In this document: positions 24,401 to 33,054 of the stretch, piece by piece
How positions within the stretch are numbered: the first letter of the stretch is position 1
Layout of the letters: the number at the start of each line of letters is the position of its first letter
DNA from: Pyrrhosoma nymphula
Lineage: Eukaryota; Arthropoda; Insecta; Odonata; Coenagrionidae
Direction: 5' to 3'
DNA: 64,000 bases
NCBI GenBank assembly: GCA_963573305.1
Contig: OY754327.1
Coordinates: 55,606,244-55,670,243 of the forward strand
Program-made: the position numbers and the translations under genes
Notes under the pieces: model-generated
Databases searched by the model: none
What the model was told of the DNA's origin: nothing
The model's input: only the letters and a program-made list of their open reading frames with translations

Positions 24401-27400
24401 CCCCGATGCCTACCTGAGTGTATTACAGAGAGCACTGCAAGTGTAGTATTCCGTCCAGATGGGACGTTGACCCGAGATCCCCTAGGCGCCCTCTGTTAAG
24501 AATTGAGCGAACGCCGACGCCAGGTTTCCCTCGTCTCTTCCTCCATTTCCCAAATAACGCTACCGACAAGAAACTACCAACCTATTCTCAATGGCGCAAA
24601 TGACCTCAGGTGTCGGTCGCCTCCCCAAGTAACCAAACAACTTACAAAAAAAAGCCTTGAGCTCTTACGGCCTGACAATATAACCACAAGAGTATCTCCA
24701 AATGTCATAAATGATTTTATCTTTCGTAATTATGGAAGTAGAAAGGAAAAACAGATGTTGAGTGCTTTACGGGAAGTTAAACCGCGTCAGGGACCAACTC
24801 AACGCGCATTTAATATAAAACCAAAACAAAATAATCAGGTTGATCACCTATGTGCTCATATAAGTTAGATCCAGTTTTGGACCAGCTAAAGCAACCTGAA
24901 GTTCATTATGCAGATAGGCCTCCTTATTCTAAGAGTTGAATAAGGGAGCTTCATAGCGAGGATTTGACCAAACTATAAGCATAAAATCTGCTTTTTCAAC
25001 ATTATTGATGATTAAACACTCACACAATCAACAACGGTATGCACTTACACTGCCTTCTTGTTTCTCGATCCAGTTTTGGCCACCTCGTCAGAGACCAACA
25101 CAAACAGGTCACACTCAGGTACACGGTTTAGGGAGAAATTAATACTACACCAGTGACCAACTTATAACATGCACACGACTGGTAATTGTTCATTTGCTGT
25201 ACCTACTTCGAAAAAAAAATTTGACCATTCTTCTGGGATTACCTGTGTCAGAATTTTAAAATAACCAAAGTTTCTTCTCCTTTGCCGGAGACCTCCTCAG
25301 GGTGTAGAACCTTCTGAATGTTATTCCTTTTTCTTGAAAGCACAAAAGATTAATGAATCGTGGCTGATAGTGCTACCAAGAAAAAATAATAACATACTGA
25401 AGGTTCTACACCGATTCTCACCCCCTCCCCTCTCAACACCATGAGGATACTCTTATATATATTTTGATGCACAATAAAGGTAACATTCATCAGCTCTGAG
25501 GATGCCTCCGGCAAAGTAGAAGAAACATTGTTTATTTAAACCTTGACGCAGGTAATCCAAAAAGAACGGTCCTCCACGAACATGGGACCTCGAAAGTTAT
25601 AACAATTTGAAAAAAAAAAAAAAATACTTTTTCTGCTGTAAGTGTAGTAAGCGTCAGCTTTGATGTTGCTTAGAAATTAAACTAGACTGTGATCGAGAAA
25701 ATTCTCATCAGGTTTGGTGGTCGTCTGCAGTGAAAATGTGATAATTAACTTCTACAAATCAGCCATTATTATGCTCCGCAAACGAATACAAGAAGAACAG
25801 CAAATAGCAGCGGCGAAGAAAGCTAGGGAGACGGAGGAAATGAATGCTGCTATTCTGCTCGCCGAACTGGAAAAAGGACAACTCCATGACGACAAAGACT
25901 TGAGCGATCAAATAGAAAAGTCTATTAAATTTAAAAATAATTCCAAGCAGTGGCATGATGACAAAAAATCCAGAAAGAGCACTAAATCTAAGAAAATACA
26001 AGAGGTCAAAGAAAAAGGTAAGAAAGGAGGTGCAGTGTCCAAAAAGCCACAACGGGGTCAGGGTGGCAGCAATGACGAAATGATTCTCCGTAAGAAGTAC
26101 AAAGTTCTCCAGGTGCCAGAGGAAACGGCTGACTGGATGATGGCTCTACCCCTGGGGGTCAATGGCTTAATTCTTTCCCAAGCTATAACATCTAAACAGG
26201 TAGGAGCATTTTAACCAAGTGTGTTATCAAGGGCATATTCATACATATGCGCTAATTTCATAAATACTAGCAGTATATCGATAAAAAGTCTTTTATGGAT
26301 ACAAAATACATAACTATGTCATGCTTTATCCATTAATACTCGATTTCGCACTCCTGCTTCGTCTTTCTGGATCCCTTTGAGCAAAATATATTTCCATTAT
26401 CTCAACATCCTCAACTTAAAATCCGTATTATGGCGTGAAAAGGAAGTATCCGGTTCGTTTATTCCATCCCTTTAGTAGGCTAATGTATCTTAAAGCCCTC
26501 TGTGCACTCGTAACTCATGTAATTTAAATATTACCGAAACATATCACTAATATGCAATTTTCCGCACATAATAAATAACTGCGATCGGTTTCACCTAAGG
26601 CATATTGGTTATCAATTATTTCACAAAGTCACGCCTGACATTCTTTCAAGATTACCTCTGCATCCGGTAAAAAGCGGCGGTATAAAAGATCTTAGGAACA
26701 TATATCTGAGGGGAAACGCTGCGCAGAGCCACGTAGAAACGAATTTTGCAGCAGTTTATTGACCAGCGTGATAACAAGGAACTGGGGAACGTGAGCTCTA
26801 CGGCCTCTTAAAGTGACAAGTTATAAAAATCTCCAATGGCCGTAATAACTTGGCACCACTCGTCAAAATTCACCACAATTGCTGTGTTGGTTTGCGGGAA
26901 AAAGAGTAATTCCACGCCTGTGACCAACCACAACCTCTCGACCAGAAAACACCTGTGGTGGTTTACGGGAATGTTAATTCCTCGCCAGTGACAACCACAG
27001 ACACACACTCAACCCAAATAGGGATCCTTCGCTAGGACTAATGGGACCCCGCTTTGGATGCCTGGATTATGAACACAAACACACTCACAAGCACTCAAGA
27101 AATCACTCACTCACACACTCAAACGGGCCCAACTTCTGGGAGAATGTAGCTCAAATGAGCGTAGTCAAAAAACGGCACCAAAACAAGAAAAGACGAGGGT
27201 GTGCGTCGGATACGCGTATTTCGGCCACAAGGTGGCCTTCTTCAGCGAACTGAAGGGAGTAGTCACTTTTTTCATAATAAAAAAATTTCATAATAAAGAT
27301 TGCGTACTTATTGTTGTGCCACCATAAACTATAGGTCAAAATGAACACAAATTTGAAAGGAATCGAATGAATAATAATGACTAAAATATTCTTCTTAATT

Positions 27401-28586
27401 CGTAAAATGGATCATGTGTTCCTCCCATCCTTCTAGTGTAGGCCCTTAGGTGCACAAGAAAAGAATTTATTGTTAAAAAAAGTGCACTGAAGTTTTTAAA
27501 AAGTTGAAATAGGGGAAATTATTAGCTTATAACACCAGCAATCAATGAGAAATTCTGCTAAATTCATAAGTATTTGCCAAATATTTATAATCCCTAACTT
27601 TGGCCACCTTTGGTACAAATTGTTCACCAACCTTGTGTATGCGCATACCGCCCAAAATAAAATTTCCTTTCAAAAGTGCACGAATATTTGAAACAGTCAT
27701 GATCCAAAACGGCATCTCGGTGGCTTGACATCACCGCACGGCATCGCTTCCCTACATGTATTTCAACGCGAAGGATCAAATCATACTAGTTCATTGTCTT
27801 CATCAAAGGAAATTAAAAACTATATTTTCGTCAAATCACGAAAAGAACACGAACGTCTTAAGAAAATACGTCGTACTGCTGTTTACGATACCGTTCCGTG
27901 AAGTAATTCCCTGGGTTCCCGATGACGTAGTGTTTCTACACCGCCAAGCATACGTAGTTCTTAAGAAGAAATACTTCAGTAACACAACACTTTGATTCGA
28001 TAAAATTCATATCCAGTATATTTATGATTATGTAAATCAAATACAAATAGTTTTTAAAAATAGTGGATTTTCCTCATCCAGGATCTGCCCAATCTACTTC
28101 ACCGTTTCTAGATAGCATACATGATGTCAAAGAGTCCCAGATTTTATTCTTGAGGCAGCTAACTTACATAAAATGACACCCAATAATCTTAATAAGTGTG
28201 GCATTCCATCACCAATTTAAGGCACATATCAAGTAATGATGAATGCATTCACATCTGGGTCGTAGATCACTTTTTCTCCGTGTTGCTAAAAGTTTTCCGT
28301 GAATTTTTTTTTAAAGATGTTTGATTTCAGCGCGTAAGTTTATCCTACACAAACTAACACACTTCATTCGGAAAATTGTTTCCTAGTGACTTTTTGACTT
28401 CCCGGTTGTACTTACTTTTAGTCTTTTCTCTGCGTGAAACAGGATGCAGACGCCTTCAGTAAAGTGGATGAATATTGGAAACACCTGGTTAATTTCACGG
28501 AAAGCGAGAAGGAAACAAGAAAAATCATCAATTCTGCTATCAGTAAACTGCAAGTAATTGAAACGAATACAATAATTATAAGTTAA
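11852..28586 (+). CDS. Unknown five-exon gene, about 315 residues
   Basis: Exons 11852-11876, 21988-22201, 23519-23646, 25763-26199 and 28443-28586 each have AG/GT borders and join in phase (1, 2, 1, 0). The first ATG gives MLKSLSSSD, preceded by in-frame stops. Exons 2-3 (residues about 9-122) look alpha-helical (FEGQLNTIKECFSSASW, IQSLLLRLSSFATRDVIHVL, IAILKDIYNLAAYDEL). Exon 4 is a charged, Lys-rich, coiled-coil-like segment (RKRIQEEQQIAAAKKARE) followed by a basic stretch near KKGGAVSKKPQRGQGG. Exon 5 reads DADAFSKVDEYWKHLVNF and runs into a stop at 28584-28586; an alternative exon from about 28653 would begin with TAA. I do not recognise the family. The first intron contains the 9.6-kb Harbinger insertion. 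Confidence 0.65.
11965..12125. repeat. Foldback/MITE-like palindrome
   Basis: Two arms of about 75 bp are inverted around a spacer of a few bases near TCCTGAA. The left arm runs from CGGGTTTCTCCCGCGTTGATTC to GTCGTCAGG; the right arm mirrors it to GAATCAACGCGGAAGAAACCC, with a few mismatches. A 15-bp direct repeat CACTAGTAGAATAGA flanks it at 11908-11922 and about 12129-12143, which may be a target duplication or part of the adjacent Harbinger end. Confidence 0.75.
12272..14440 (+). pseudogene. HARBI1-like transposase, copy 2, one frameshift
   Basis: Five exons (12272-12386, 12909-13103, 13198-13455, 13585-13799, 13977-14440) join in phase to about 415 residues. Exon 3 carries a helix-turn-helix-like stretch (YRDVADRFDISLSALHSVIGRL). 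The catalytic triad is complete: Asp in GAIDGSHIRI (exon 4 start), Asp in GSVHDARVYRNSP (about 13742), Glu in ITVEHAFGWLKQRF (about 14110). The only visible lesion is one missing A in the run at 13653-13657, which shifts the frame between the first two Asp motifs. The protein would nick and join the Harbinger ends in the nucleus together with the Myb-like partner encoded on the opposite strand. Confidence 0.85.
14549..15301 (-). repeat. Gypsy 3' LTR (minus orientation)
   Basis: It is the partner of 17649-18400. A purine-rich tract, TTAGGGAGGGGCTA on the minus strand, sits just outside it at 15302-15315 and is the likely polypurine primer. Confidence 0.9.
15483..15853 (-). pseudogene. Gypsy integrase C-terminal remnant
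   Basis: In another frame after the gag stop, the minus strand encodes MAAYYLEGNPIKDLMHEQEG and then FQVGDRVLVGTPRVSD with LDTGPFVISKLSGPNACYLED. The VGDRVLV block and following strands are the C-terminal beta domain of Gypsy integrases. It is joined to gag by the internal deletion and has no start of its own. Confidence 0.75.
15854..17278 (-). CDS. Gypsy gag, intact open frame of 474 residues
   Basis: The protein starts MPKGEGKSDP and has no stops or shifts. Residues about 65-100 are a highly charged coiled coil (KKEEERRRREEEKERRDKEW), followed by a second helical stretch to about 165. Residues about 180-330 match the retrotransposon gag capsid fold (PPTFSGNGTFNPLAFLREVERYF, KGKANIWAEA, YEESA-type segment, VRMIVRQLP). 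The end after about residue 400 is low-complexity and no zinc knuckle is visible, so the natural gag-pol junction was probably lost with the deletion. It would assemble particles in the cytoplasm. An open frame agrees with the near-identical LTRs. Confidence 0.85.
   Translation of the reverse strand: MPKGEGKSDPYMEYRESTGAITLDDSSSEGIEDIEPSRPEVRRLESNIPQSDPMNVMLAWMKEWEKKEEERRRREEEKERRDKEWTAALMLRLEALNGRVGPCEERITTLEVSTREQFEGVEGRISEIQRSLAQEKQETRVAVERLGGEMGRLEGLAGQVDRRNSWEAGYISPAPISPPTFSGNGTFNPLAFLREVERYFRINAIPESCKVVSFRQMLKGKANIWAEACGKYFESLDFETLKGKFLSMFWDAGTRDVYRERVCTGTYSEESAGSMLDYALKKVAAAENCDPPIEGGHLVRMIVRQLPISTQTHLFSAGELTLDRLYELLKIYDQINEQSRRREKDGRGFFSRGNVNSIEGKWGRFSPQVDRPAKAQDKGAVPKQGPPQVGCASIERGGIREREVEATQRRSGKPYNYSQQPVDASRPPWLNEGQACHGEVKSPAGIPGDEWVQGAQGNFTLPSRTIPASREWES
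17631..17648 (-). other. Putative Gypsy primer binding site
   Basis: Directly after the 5' LTR the minus strand reads TTTTGGCGCTGCGGACAGG. The TGGCGC start is typical of tRNA 3'-end primer sites in this group. I cannot say which tRNA. Confidence 0.5.
17649..18400 (-). repeat. Gypsy 5' LTR (minus orientation)
   Basis: Compared with 14549-15301 it differs at a G/A near 17758, an A/C near 17929 and one base in the G-run near 18210. The outer LTR end (18377-18400) is a near-perfect palindrome built on CTCGAG. Confidence 0.9.
18401..18434. repeat. (AT)n microsatellite
   Basis: About 17 AT units directly follow the Gypsy 5' LTR. A shorter AT run (14541-14548) lies on the other side of the element, so the tract was the target. 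Confidence 0.9.
18537..21392 (-). pseudogene. Harbinger Myb/SANT-like partner gene, one stop
   Basis: Four exons (21392-21314, 19647-19230, 19144-19043, 18906-18537) join in phase to about 322 residues. Exon 2 contains a Trp-type Myb/SANT-like DNA-binding domain (FSWDDATLKLCFEALF to VCNKYKSLERTYKSHV). The C-terminal exon is a coiled coil (LKEQMQLQNEILKEQM, RQQINLLKQLIEH). A single in-frame TAG at 18837-18839 interrupts exon 4; no other lesion is visible. In PIF/Harbinger elements this partner is known to bring the transposase into the nucleus and to the element ends. It is convergent with the transposase gene. Confidence 0.8.
20045..20240 (-). repeat. tRNA-headed SINE
   Basis: On the minus strand the head reads GGTGGCGGCGGGGTTAGCGT (A-box region) and GGGTTCGAGTCCCGCC (B box), followed by a body through CTCAGGGCGTTTGTAACC and CTCAGGGGTACACAAACC. 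The T arm is a perfect GCGGG/CCCGC. It lies inside the intron of the Harbinger Myb gene. Confidence 0.75.
21560..21755. repeat. Harbinger right subterminal repeat cluster
   Basis: Three GCGACGCGAAC motifs, several copies of AAAGGTGCAAAAGGTGCA-like sequence and inverted GGAGCAAAAGGTAC/GTACCTTTTGCTCC pairs crowd the right end of the element. Similar motifs occur at the left end (12148-12262). Such clusters are typical binding sites for the transposition proteins. Confidence 0.6.
22437..22510 (-). repeat. 3'-tail-only copy of the I-like LINE
   Basis: The block GGGTGCGTCGACAGC-GGGTCATTAGCACCAC with a TAGTAG-type tail on its left matches 53120-53185 of the full-length LINE in the same orientation. 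Only about 70 bp of the 3' end remain, as expected from early arrest of reverse transcription. Confidence 0.7.
22648..23195. mobile_element. MITE with TTAA target duplication
   Basis: The ends GGAGGTTCCAC and GTGGAACCACC are inverted repeats (one mismatch) and are flanked by TTAA at 22644-22647 and 23196-23199. The 548-bp interior has no coding potential. TTAA targets are used by piggyBac and Kolobok elements; the GG(A/T)GGTTCC terminus suggests Kolobok more than piggyBac, but this is inference. Confidence 0.65.
24287..24332 (+). repeat. Short tandem duplication
   Basis: GGTGGGACACATAGGAT occurs twice, 28 bp apart, just before the SINE. Confidence 0.7.
24331..24640 (+). repeat. SINE family X, copy 1 (tRNA head decayed)
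   Basis: The body matches 43240-43500 through GAGAGCACT, ATTCCGTCCAGATGGGACGTTGACC, GGCGCCCTCTGTTA, CAATGGCGCAAATGACCTCAGG and GTCGGTCGCCT. The head (GTTCTGGCCTCCCGTCC to GATTTCCGCCGG) is eroded. It lies in intron 3 of the unknown gene. Confidence 0.65.
25222..25577. mobile_element. Foldback/MITE element with nested inverted repeats
   Basis: Outer arms of about 80 bp (25222-25300 and 25495-25577) share GGATTACCTG, TTTCTTCT, TTTGCCGGAG and TCCTCAG in inverse orientation. An inner inverted pair (GGGTGTAGAACCTTC at 25299 and GAAGGTTCTACACC at 25396) sits within. It has no coding capacity. A poly-A run (25609-25624) follows. Confidence 0.65.
26200..28442. other. Intron 4 of the unknown gene
   Basis: Two copies of the dispersed motif (26888-26935, 26955-26995), a His/Ser-rich simple stretch (27070-27120, ACTCACAAGCACTCA-like) and the hammerhead-like motif at 27201-27252 are all that stand out. 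The remainder is AT-rich with no coding signal. Confidence 0.45.
27201..27252 (-). ncRNA. Hammerhead-ribozyme-like motif
   Basis: The minus strand reads CTGAAGA (27245-27239), a perfect hairpin GGCCAC-CTT-GTGGCC (27237-27223), GAAA (27222-27219), a short self-complementary TACGCGTA, then TC. This is the order of a type I hammerhead: CUGANGA, stem II, GAAA, stem III, UH. One extra A lies between the core and stem II and stem I is short, so cleavage is uncertain. Penelope-like retroelements of animals are known to carry such ribozymes, so this may be a trace of one. Confidence 0.5.
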
Positions 28587-28744
28587 GGTAAAACGTTTCA
28601 ATAGCTTATAATATATTCCATCCTAATCATTTAAACTCGATCTTTTGCAGTAATATTGCCAATGGAATGAATGCGCTGCCAAACGGGAGTGTTTAAGAAA
28701 TAGGAATAATTGTTTCCGAATTCATTGAATGGAGTAGTAGAAGA

Positions 28745-28750
28745 AATAAA
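28745..28750 (+). terminator. Polyadenylation signal of the unknown gene
   Basis: AATAAA lies about 160 bp after the stop codon at 28584-28586, in the position expected for the end of the transcript. Confidence 0.45.
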
Positions 28751-28769
28751 ACGAATCTGCATAATTACA

Positions 28770-31700
28770 ATTTTTCTGTATTTAATTTGAATAGCTCCTG
28801 GATCCAACAGCAGGATAAATCTCCTAAAATAAATTAAAAATAAAAGAATCGAATTCCAGAATTAATACCGGTCATTATGAAAAAATATATAAAACTGTCA
28901 TCGACGCAAACAATACCACTCTTTGTCCTCCAAAGCCTGAAACGGCCTGGGAATCCACTTCATCGATTAATGCCAGTAATTACCGCAGTATCCCTGAAGC
29001 TACACTTCAGAGATTTACTACCAGGGGCGAAACTGCGATGTAATTAGGCGTGAATGAATGCAAGTTATAAGCATTAAATAAAATAATACAAATAAAAACC
29101 AGTAAGTTCCATTATAATTTTCATCATGTGAAGGATAAAAAATTTGGTTTTAAGGGAGAAATAAAGGAGGTTAAAGGTAAAATTGGTTTGTAGTTGCTAA
29201 GTAGACTTATCCTTCTCTTCTTTGGCATTGGGATCACCACTGATTCTTTATAGCCAGGAAACAGCCTCACACTTGATTCAGCGAGTTAAGTAGATCTAAC
29301 TTACCATCCGTGGGAATATTCTTAAGGAAAGAATTATGTACCATGTGCCGGGCGCGTCTTTAATTCACCGTTAGCAGATCACAACTGTAGTAAAAATGGT
29401 TCGTTATAGGGACCCCTGACTTCCGTCTCCACGAAATATATCTGAATTCTCCCCGAGCATGCTTTGTACACTTGATTCAACGTGTTTCATGCATGCAAAT
29501 GAAGAGGCTATTTTCTGTACTGCTAGCCTTCAAGAAATATAAGCTGAAGGATTCAACTATTTCGAAGACAAATCTTACTAACCACGTTTAGTGAAGAGGA
29601 TTGATGATTATTGCGGGTTTCCATCACTAATATTGGCTTGAGAAGTGAGTCTGCAAGTGTGTATTACACGGCGCCGCATAATATTCAGGGAGGTATCGCA
29701 TTGTTTACCTCTATGAGCGAACCGTTACTGATTTGTTCCAGGAACACAAAGCGTAAGTAAATTAAGTTAGTAAATTGTTAAGGCTAAATAGTCATAACAT
29801 TTTAAAAATTGATGACGGAAAAGATAAAGAGGCCAACTGATGCTTGATACCAATTGAAAGTTTCCTCCTTGCTTTAACTAAGTCACTGACAAGAATTTCA
29901 TTTAGTAAATAAGCTCAATATATTGTAACCTAAAAAGTCGTCCAAACATTTTACTCTAATATGAAGGTAGTATGATCTCAGCTCGTACTCTCATTTGTCT
30001 CACTATCAGTTGCTGACTAGTAGTTCTGAATAACAGTATCATACGTGCTCGTAAGATATTCTCCATTGGCTCGAATATTTTTCTTTCTTTGAGTTTTATC
30101 TTTTATCTCAACCCACACTACGAACGTTATCCTAGTTTCAAGATAAGAATTGGGGAGATGGTTTGATAAGATGGAGACACAAACAGTTAAGTATTTGCTG
30201 TAAGCGGTAGTTCAAGACGCACGAGTCTTTCTATCTTCGTGTATTTTGATGGGATTAAGTGGTGCCCGCTAATGAGGTATGTTTCCAAGTTCTAATATAC
30301 ACAGTCTATCTTTTAGTTGAACCAATTAAAAATACAAGTTATCAGAATTATGCCGGTAAATTGATACTGAGTTGGAGGGTTTATACAAAATTCACTTATG
30401 TGGACACATTATTACTTCAATAGAAGGTAATAATTCCCAAGCCACTTCAGTCTGGCAACCATTGCCAATTATTTAATGACATCAAAATCTCTTACAACAC
30501 CGGAAACCATTATGACCAACATGAACTTTATACGATCGTTGGCAAGGCGAATCGCATACGAAGGCGTAGGTAATCAGTGCGATTTAAGATTTTTTTCCAA
30601 AAAAATAGAAATATATTGCCTTATGTCACCTTAATTTCACATGCTACAAAAGGTACAAGTCGTACAGTACAAAACAAAAGTCGTCGTCGCACTCAAACAT
30701 CTCAAATCTAATGCAAGAAACTCACATGAAATTACGTGAAATTATATCCTCAGCGCAGAGGAAATTTTTATATCTTTGTATTTGTATCTTTGTACAAATT
30801 CAGTGTCTTGCGGCGATTTAATTTCGGCATCTTTGCAGTAAATGAAAATGTTAAACGTTAATAAATAAAAATGGCTTTTGTTAAAAAATAGTAATTCTTT
30901 ACTCCGATTAACTTTCTTGCTTACAACATACACTAGCATTAAGTCGGTGACCCACGGTATTTTTTTTTCGTGAAAACTCAGAATCGGACTACTCTGTTAT
31001 TAATGTTAATAAGGCGTGCTAACATTCTGCGAATTTCTGTGAATTAGATAAACTTCAGACAAAACACGACCAATGACTGGATTTTCTGCGCACATGCGCT
31101 TCGACTATACCCTGGCCAGAGATTACTTAAAGACTATTTTAGAACAAAACGTCATTGAAGCATGCCATCTTTACCAGTTGAAATGAGGTAAAGAGTTTAG
31201 TATTTTACACATCGTACATTTGAGTGAATTGGTCATATTATTTCATTGAGTGGGAAAAGCATAATTACTTTGTGCAAAAATCTGTCGTTAAATCACCTTT
31301 TGTAATTTGATCAATCAATCACGCATCCTTGTTTGGGAACTACTGGGTTGGTCTTTTATGTGCATTAACGTGAGCCAGTATGTTTTTTCGTAAAATTCAT
31401 TCTGTTGATATTTCAGGTTACAATTATTTCCTTGTGATTAAAATACTTAGGCTTGTAGAATCTGAGGAAAACTCTTCACTATTTATTCTTTTAGTACAAA
31501 CATACTGCGCGCTAAAGATTTATCAAAAAAATTCTCGTTCAAGCCGTCAGCCGGTCAGCGCCAAACTAATGAAATTTTCCTACTCATGTGACATCGAGGT
31601 ATGCACGTTCAAGAAACTTGGGTCATGAACATGGATTTCATGAATAAATTTACGAAAAAAATGTACCATGGTACAAGGGCTTAATGTGTTTATGATTTAA

Positions 31701-31980
31701 AAAAGATGGTATATATTAACAATATTATCGAGTTCACTCAAGACCAGTATGCAAAGTTGATGAGCGAGAGAAGAGCTTAAGTCCTGTTAAAAGGTGTTAA
31801 GAAGGAAGGAAGTGCACATTTATCACTCTTGTGCATAGAAACTGCATTTCTGATTTTATAATGAACAAGATTTCCCACTCAAACGAGACCTGAAGAAGAA
31901 GATATATGTAAAGCCATCTAACTTTCTGTTACATGCGTGGGTACAAAAATAACTATTCTTTTTTATGGAAAACTCTAAAC
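28770..31980. other. AT-rich intergenic stretch
   Basis: Both strands were read; only short unrelated open frames occur, and no repeat structure, RNA gene or transposon end could be supported. Confidence 0.5.
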
Positions 31981-31983
31981 ATA

Positions 31984-31989
31984 TTTATT
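31984..31989 (-). terminator. Polyadenylation signal for the minus-strand exons
   Basis: AATAAA on the minus strand, about 130 bp after the stop at 32117. Confidence 0.35.
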
Positions 31990-32116
31990 TCACCAAAAGT
32001 GTACACACCGTAACATTCAAGTCATTTGCAAATACACTATTTTTCCGAATCATCCCTTGTTGATTCCTGTCTCCAGTCAACAACCACCCGTTGCCAAGGG
32101 TGGAAGCTTCCCTGTT

Positions 32117-32375
32117 TCAACTGTCGTTTCCAGAATCCTCTCGAAGACTCCTCCGCTGCACTTCCATGACAACGAAAGGTCTAAGGCCATTATGTAAATC
32201 TTTGTGTAATTTTATGAGATTATTTAAAAGATTTTAAGATAAATTTAAAAAATTACCTTCGTATGCCACAGTTAAAAGTGCTTCTATAACGTAAATAAAT
32301 ATTTCTTTCCTGATTCCTAATGTGTACTTCTAAAACCTTGCGCAGTGCTTCTCCTTCACGCCTCGTAGGCACTCG
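32117..32375 (-). CDS. Last two exons of a possible minus-strand gene
   Basis: Exon 32375-32257 (RVPTRREGEALRKVLEVHIRNQ, TFNCGIR) has AG before it and a GTAATT donor after it. Exon 32180-32117 begins after AG and, joined in phase, gives RPFVVMEVQRRSLREDSGNDS and a stop at 32117-32119. An AATAAA lies at 31984-31989. An alternative frame of the last exon (GFWKRQLKQGSFHPWQRVVV) is also open but does not match the splice phase. No upstream exon was found before the P450 gene start, and I do not recognise the protein. Confidence is low. Confidence 0.35.
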
Positions 32376-32966
32376 CTATGAACCATAACTGTGCAGGAAC
32401 TCATAGAAAAATAAAATTACTATGGTAATAACTCTTTAAGTATAATAAATGCTCATTAACTAAAGAGATAAAGCTTTTCATTGACTCAAATACTCGCCCC
32501 GCTTTGTCACTGCCAAGCGTCTGTCTTTACTTAGATTACTACTTAGGATAGTCCAGAGCTAAAGCTATGGCCAAATGGTAATACTTAATCTTCGTAATAA
32601 CTGCTGTATTAGTCAACTGACAAGGATCTCTCAAACCGATGGCCGTTGGCTTCAAATTTTCTTTTTCAATCCTAGTCTAATTCAACTATTTCAGACTCGT
32701 TCATAAAAATTCTCTTCTTGTTTCATGGGAAATTTTACCATTAAAACTGCAGTCAAGGTAATCTTTCATTTACCACATCAAAATTTAATAAACAAAACGA
32801 ACTTTTTTATTGTACTGTTGAACTAACCATTATGCAGAGTAGCAAATATATTCCTAAGCTCGGAATTCTGGGTCAGTCACAAACTTCTGATCTAATCCTA
32901 GCAAGCCTAGGTAAAAAAACTATTTCATCAATATAGTTCTCATGCTAACTTCTCTCTTTTAAGGGA

Positions 32967-33054
32967 ATGATGACTCCAGTGGAGATAGCACTTATTGTAG
33001 TCATAATAATACTATTATGGCATCTAACTTCCAAGCCGAAGGATTATCCTCCAG
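32967..33054 (+). CDS. P450 exon 1
   Basis: It starts ATGATGACTCC, with no acceptor-like tract needed, and encodes MMTPVEIALIVVIIILLW followed by LTSKPKDYPP. It ends at CCAG/GTATGA in phase 1. The first of two ATGs was chosen. Confidence 0.85.

Noticed and set aside
27041..27253. His-rich open frame (HTHKHSRNHSLTHS)
   Set aside because: It comes from a CACTCA-like simple repeat and has no start context or splice support.
32042..32180. Alternative frame GFWKRQLKQGSFHPWQRVVV on the minus strand
   Set aside because: It is open but does not continue the phase from the exon at 32375-32257.
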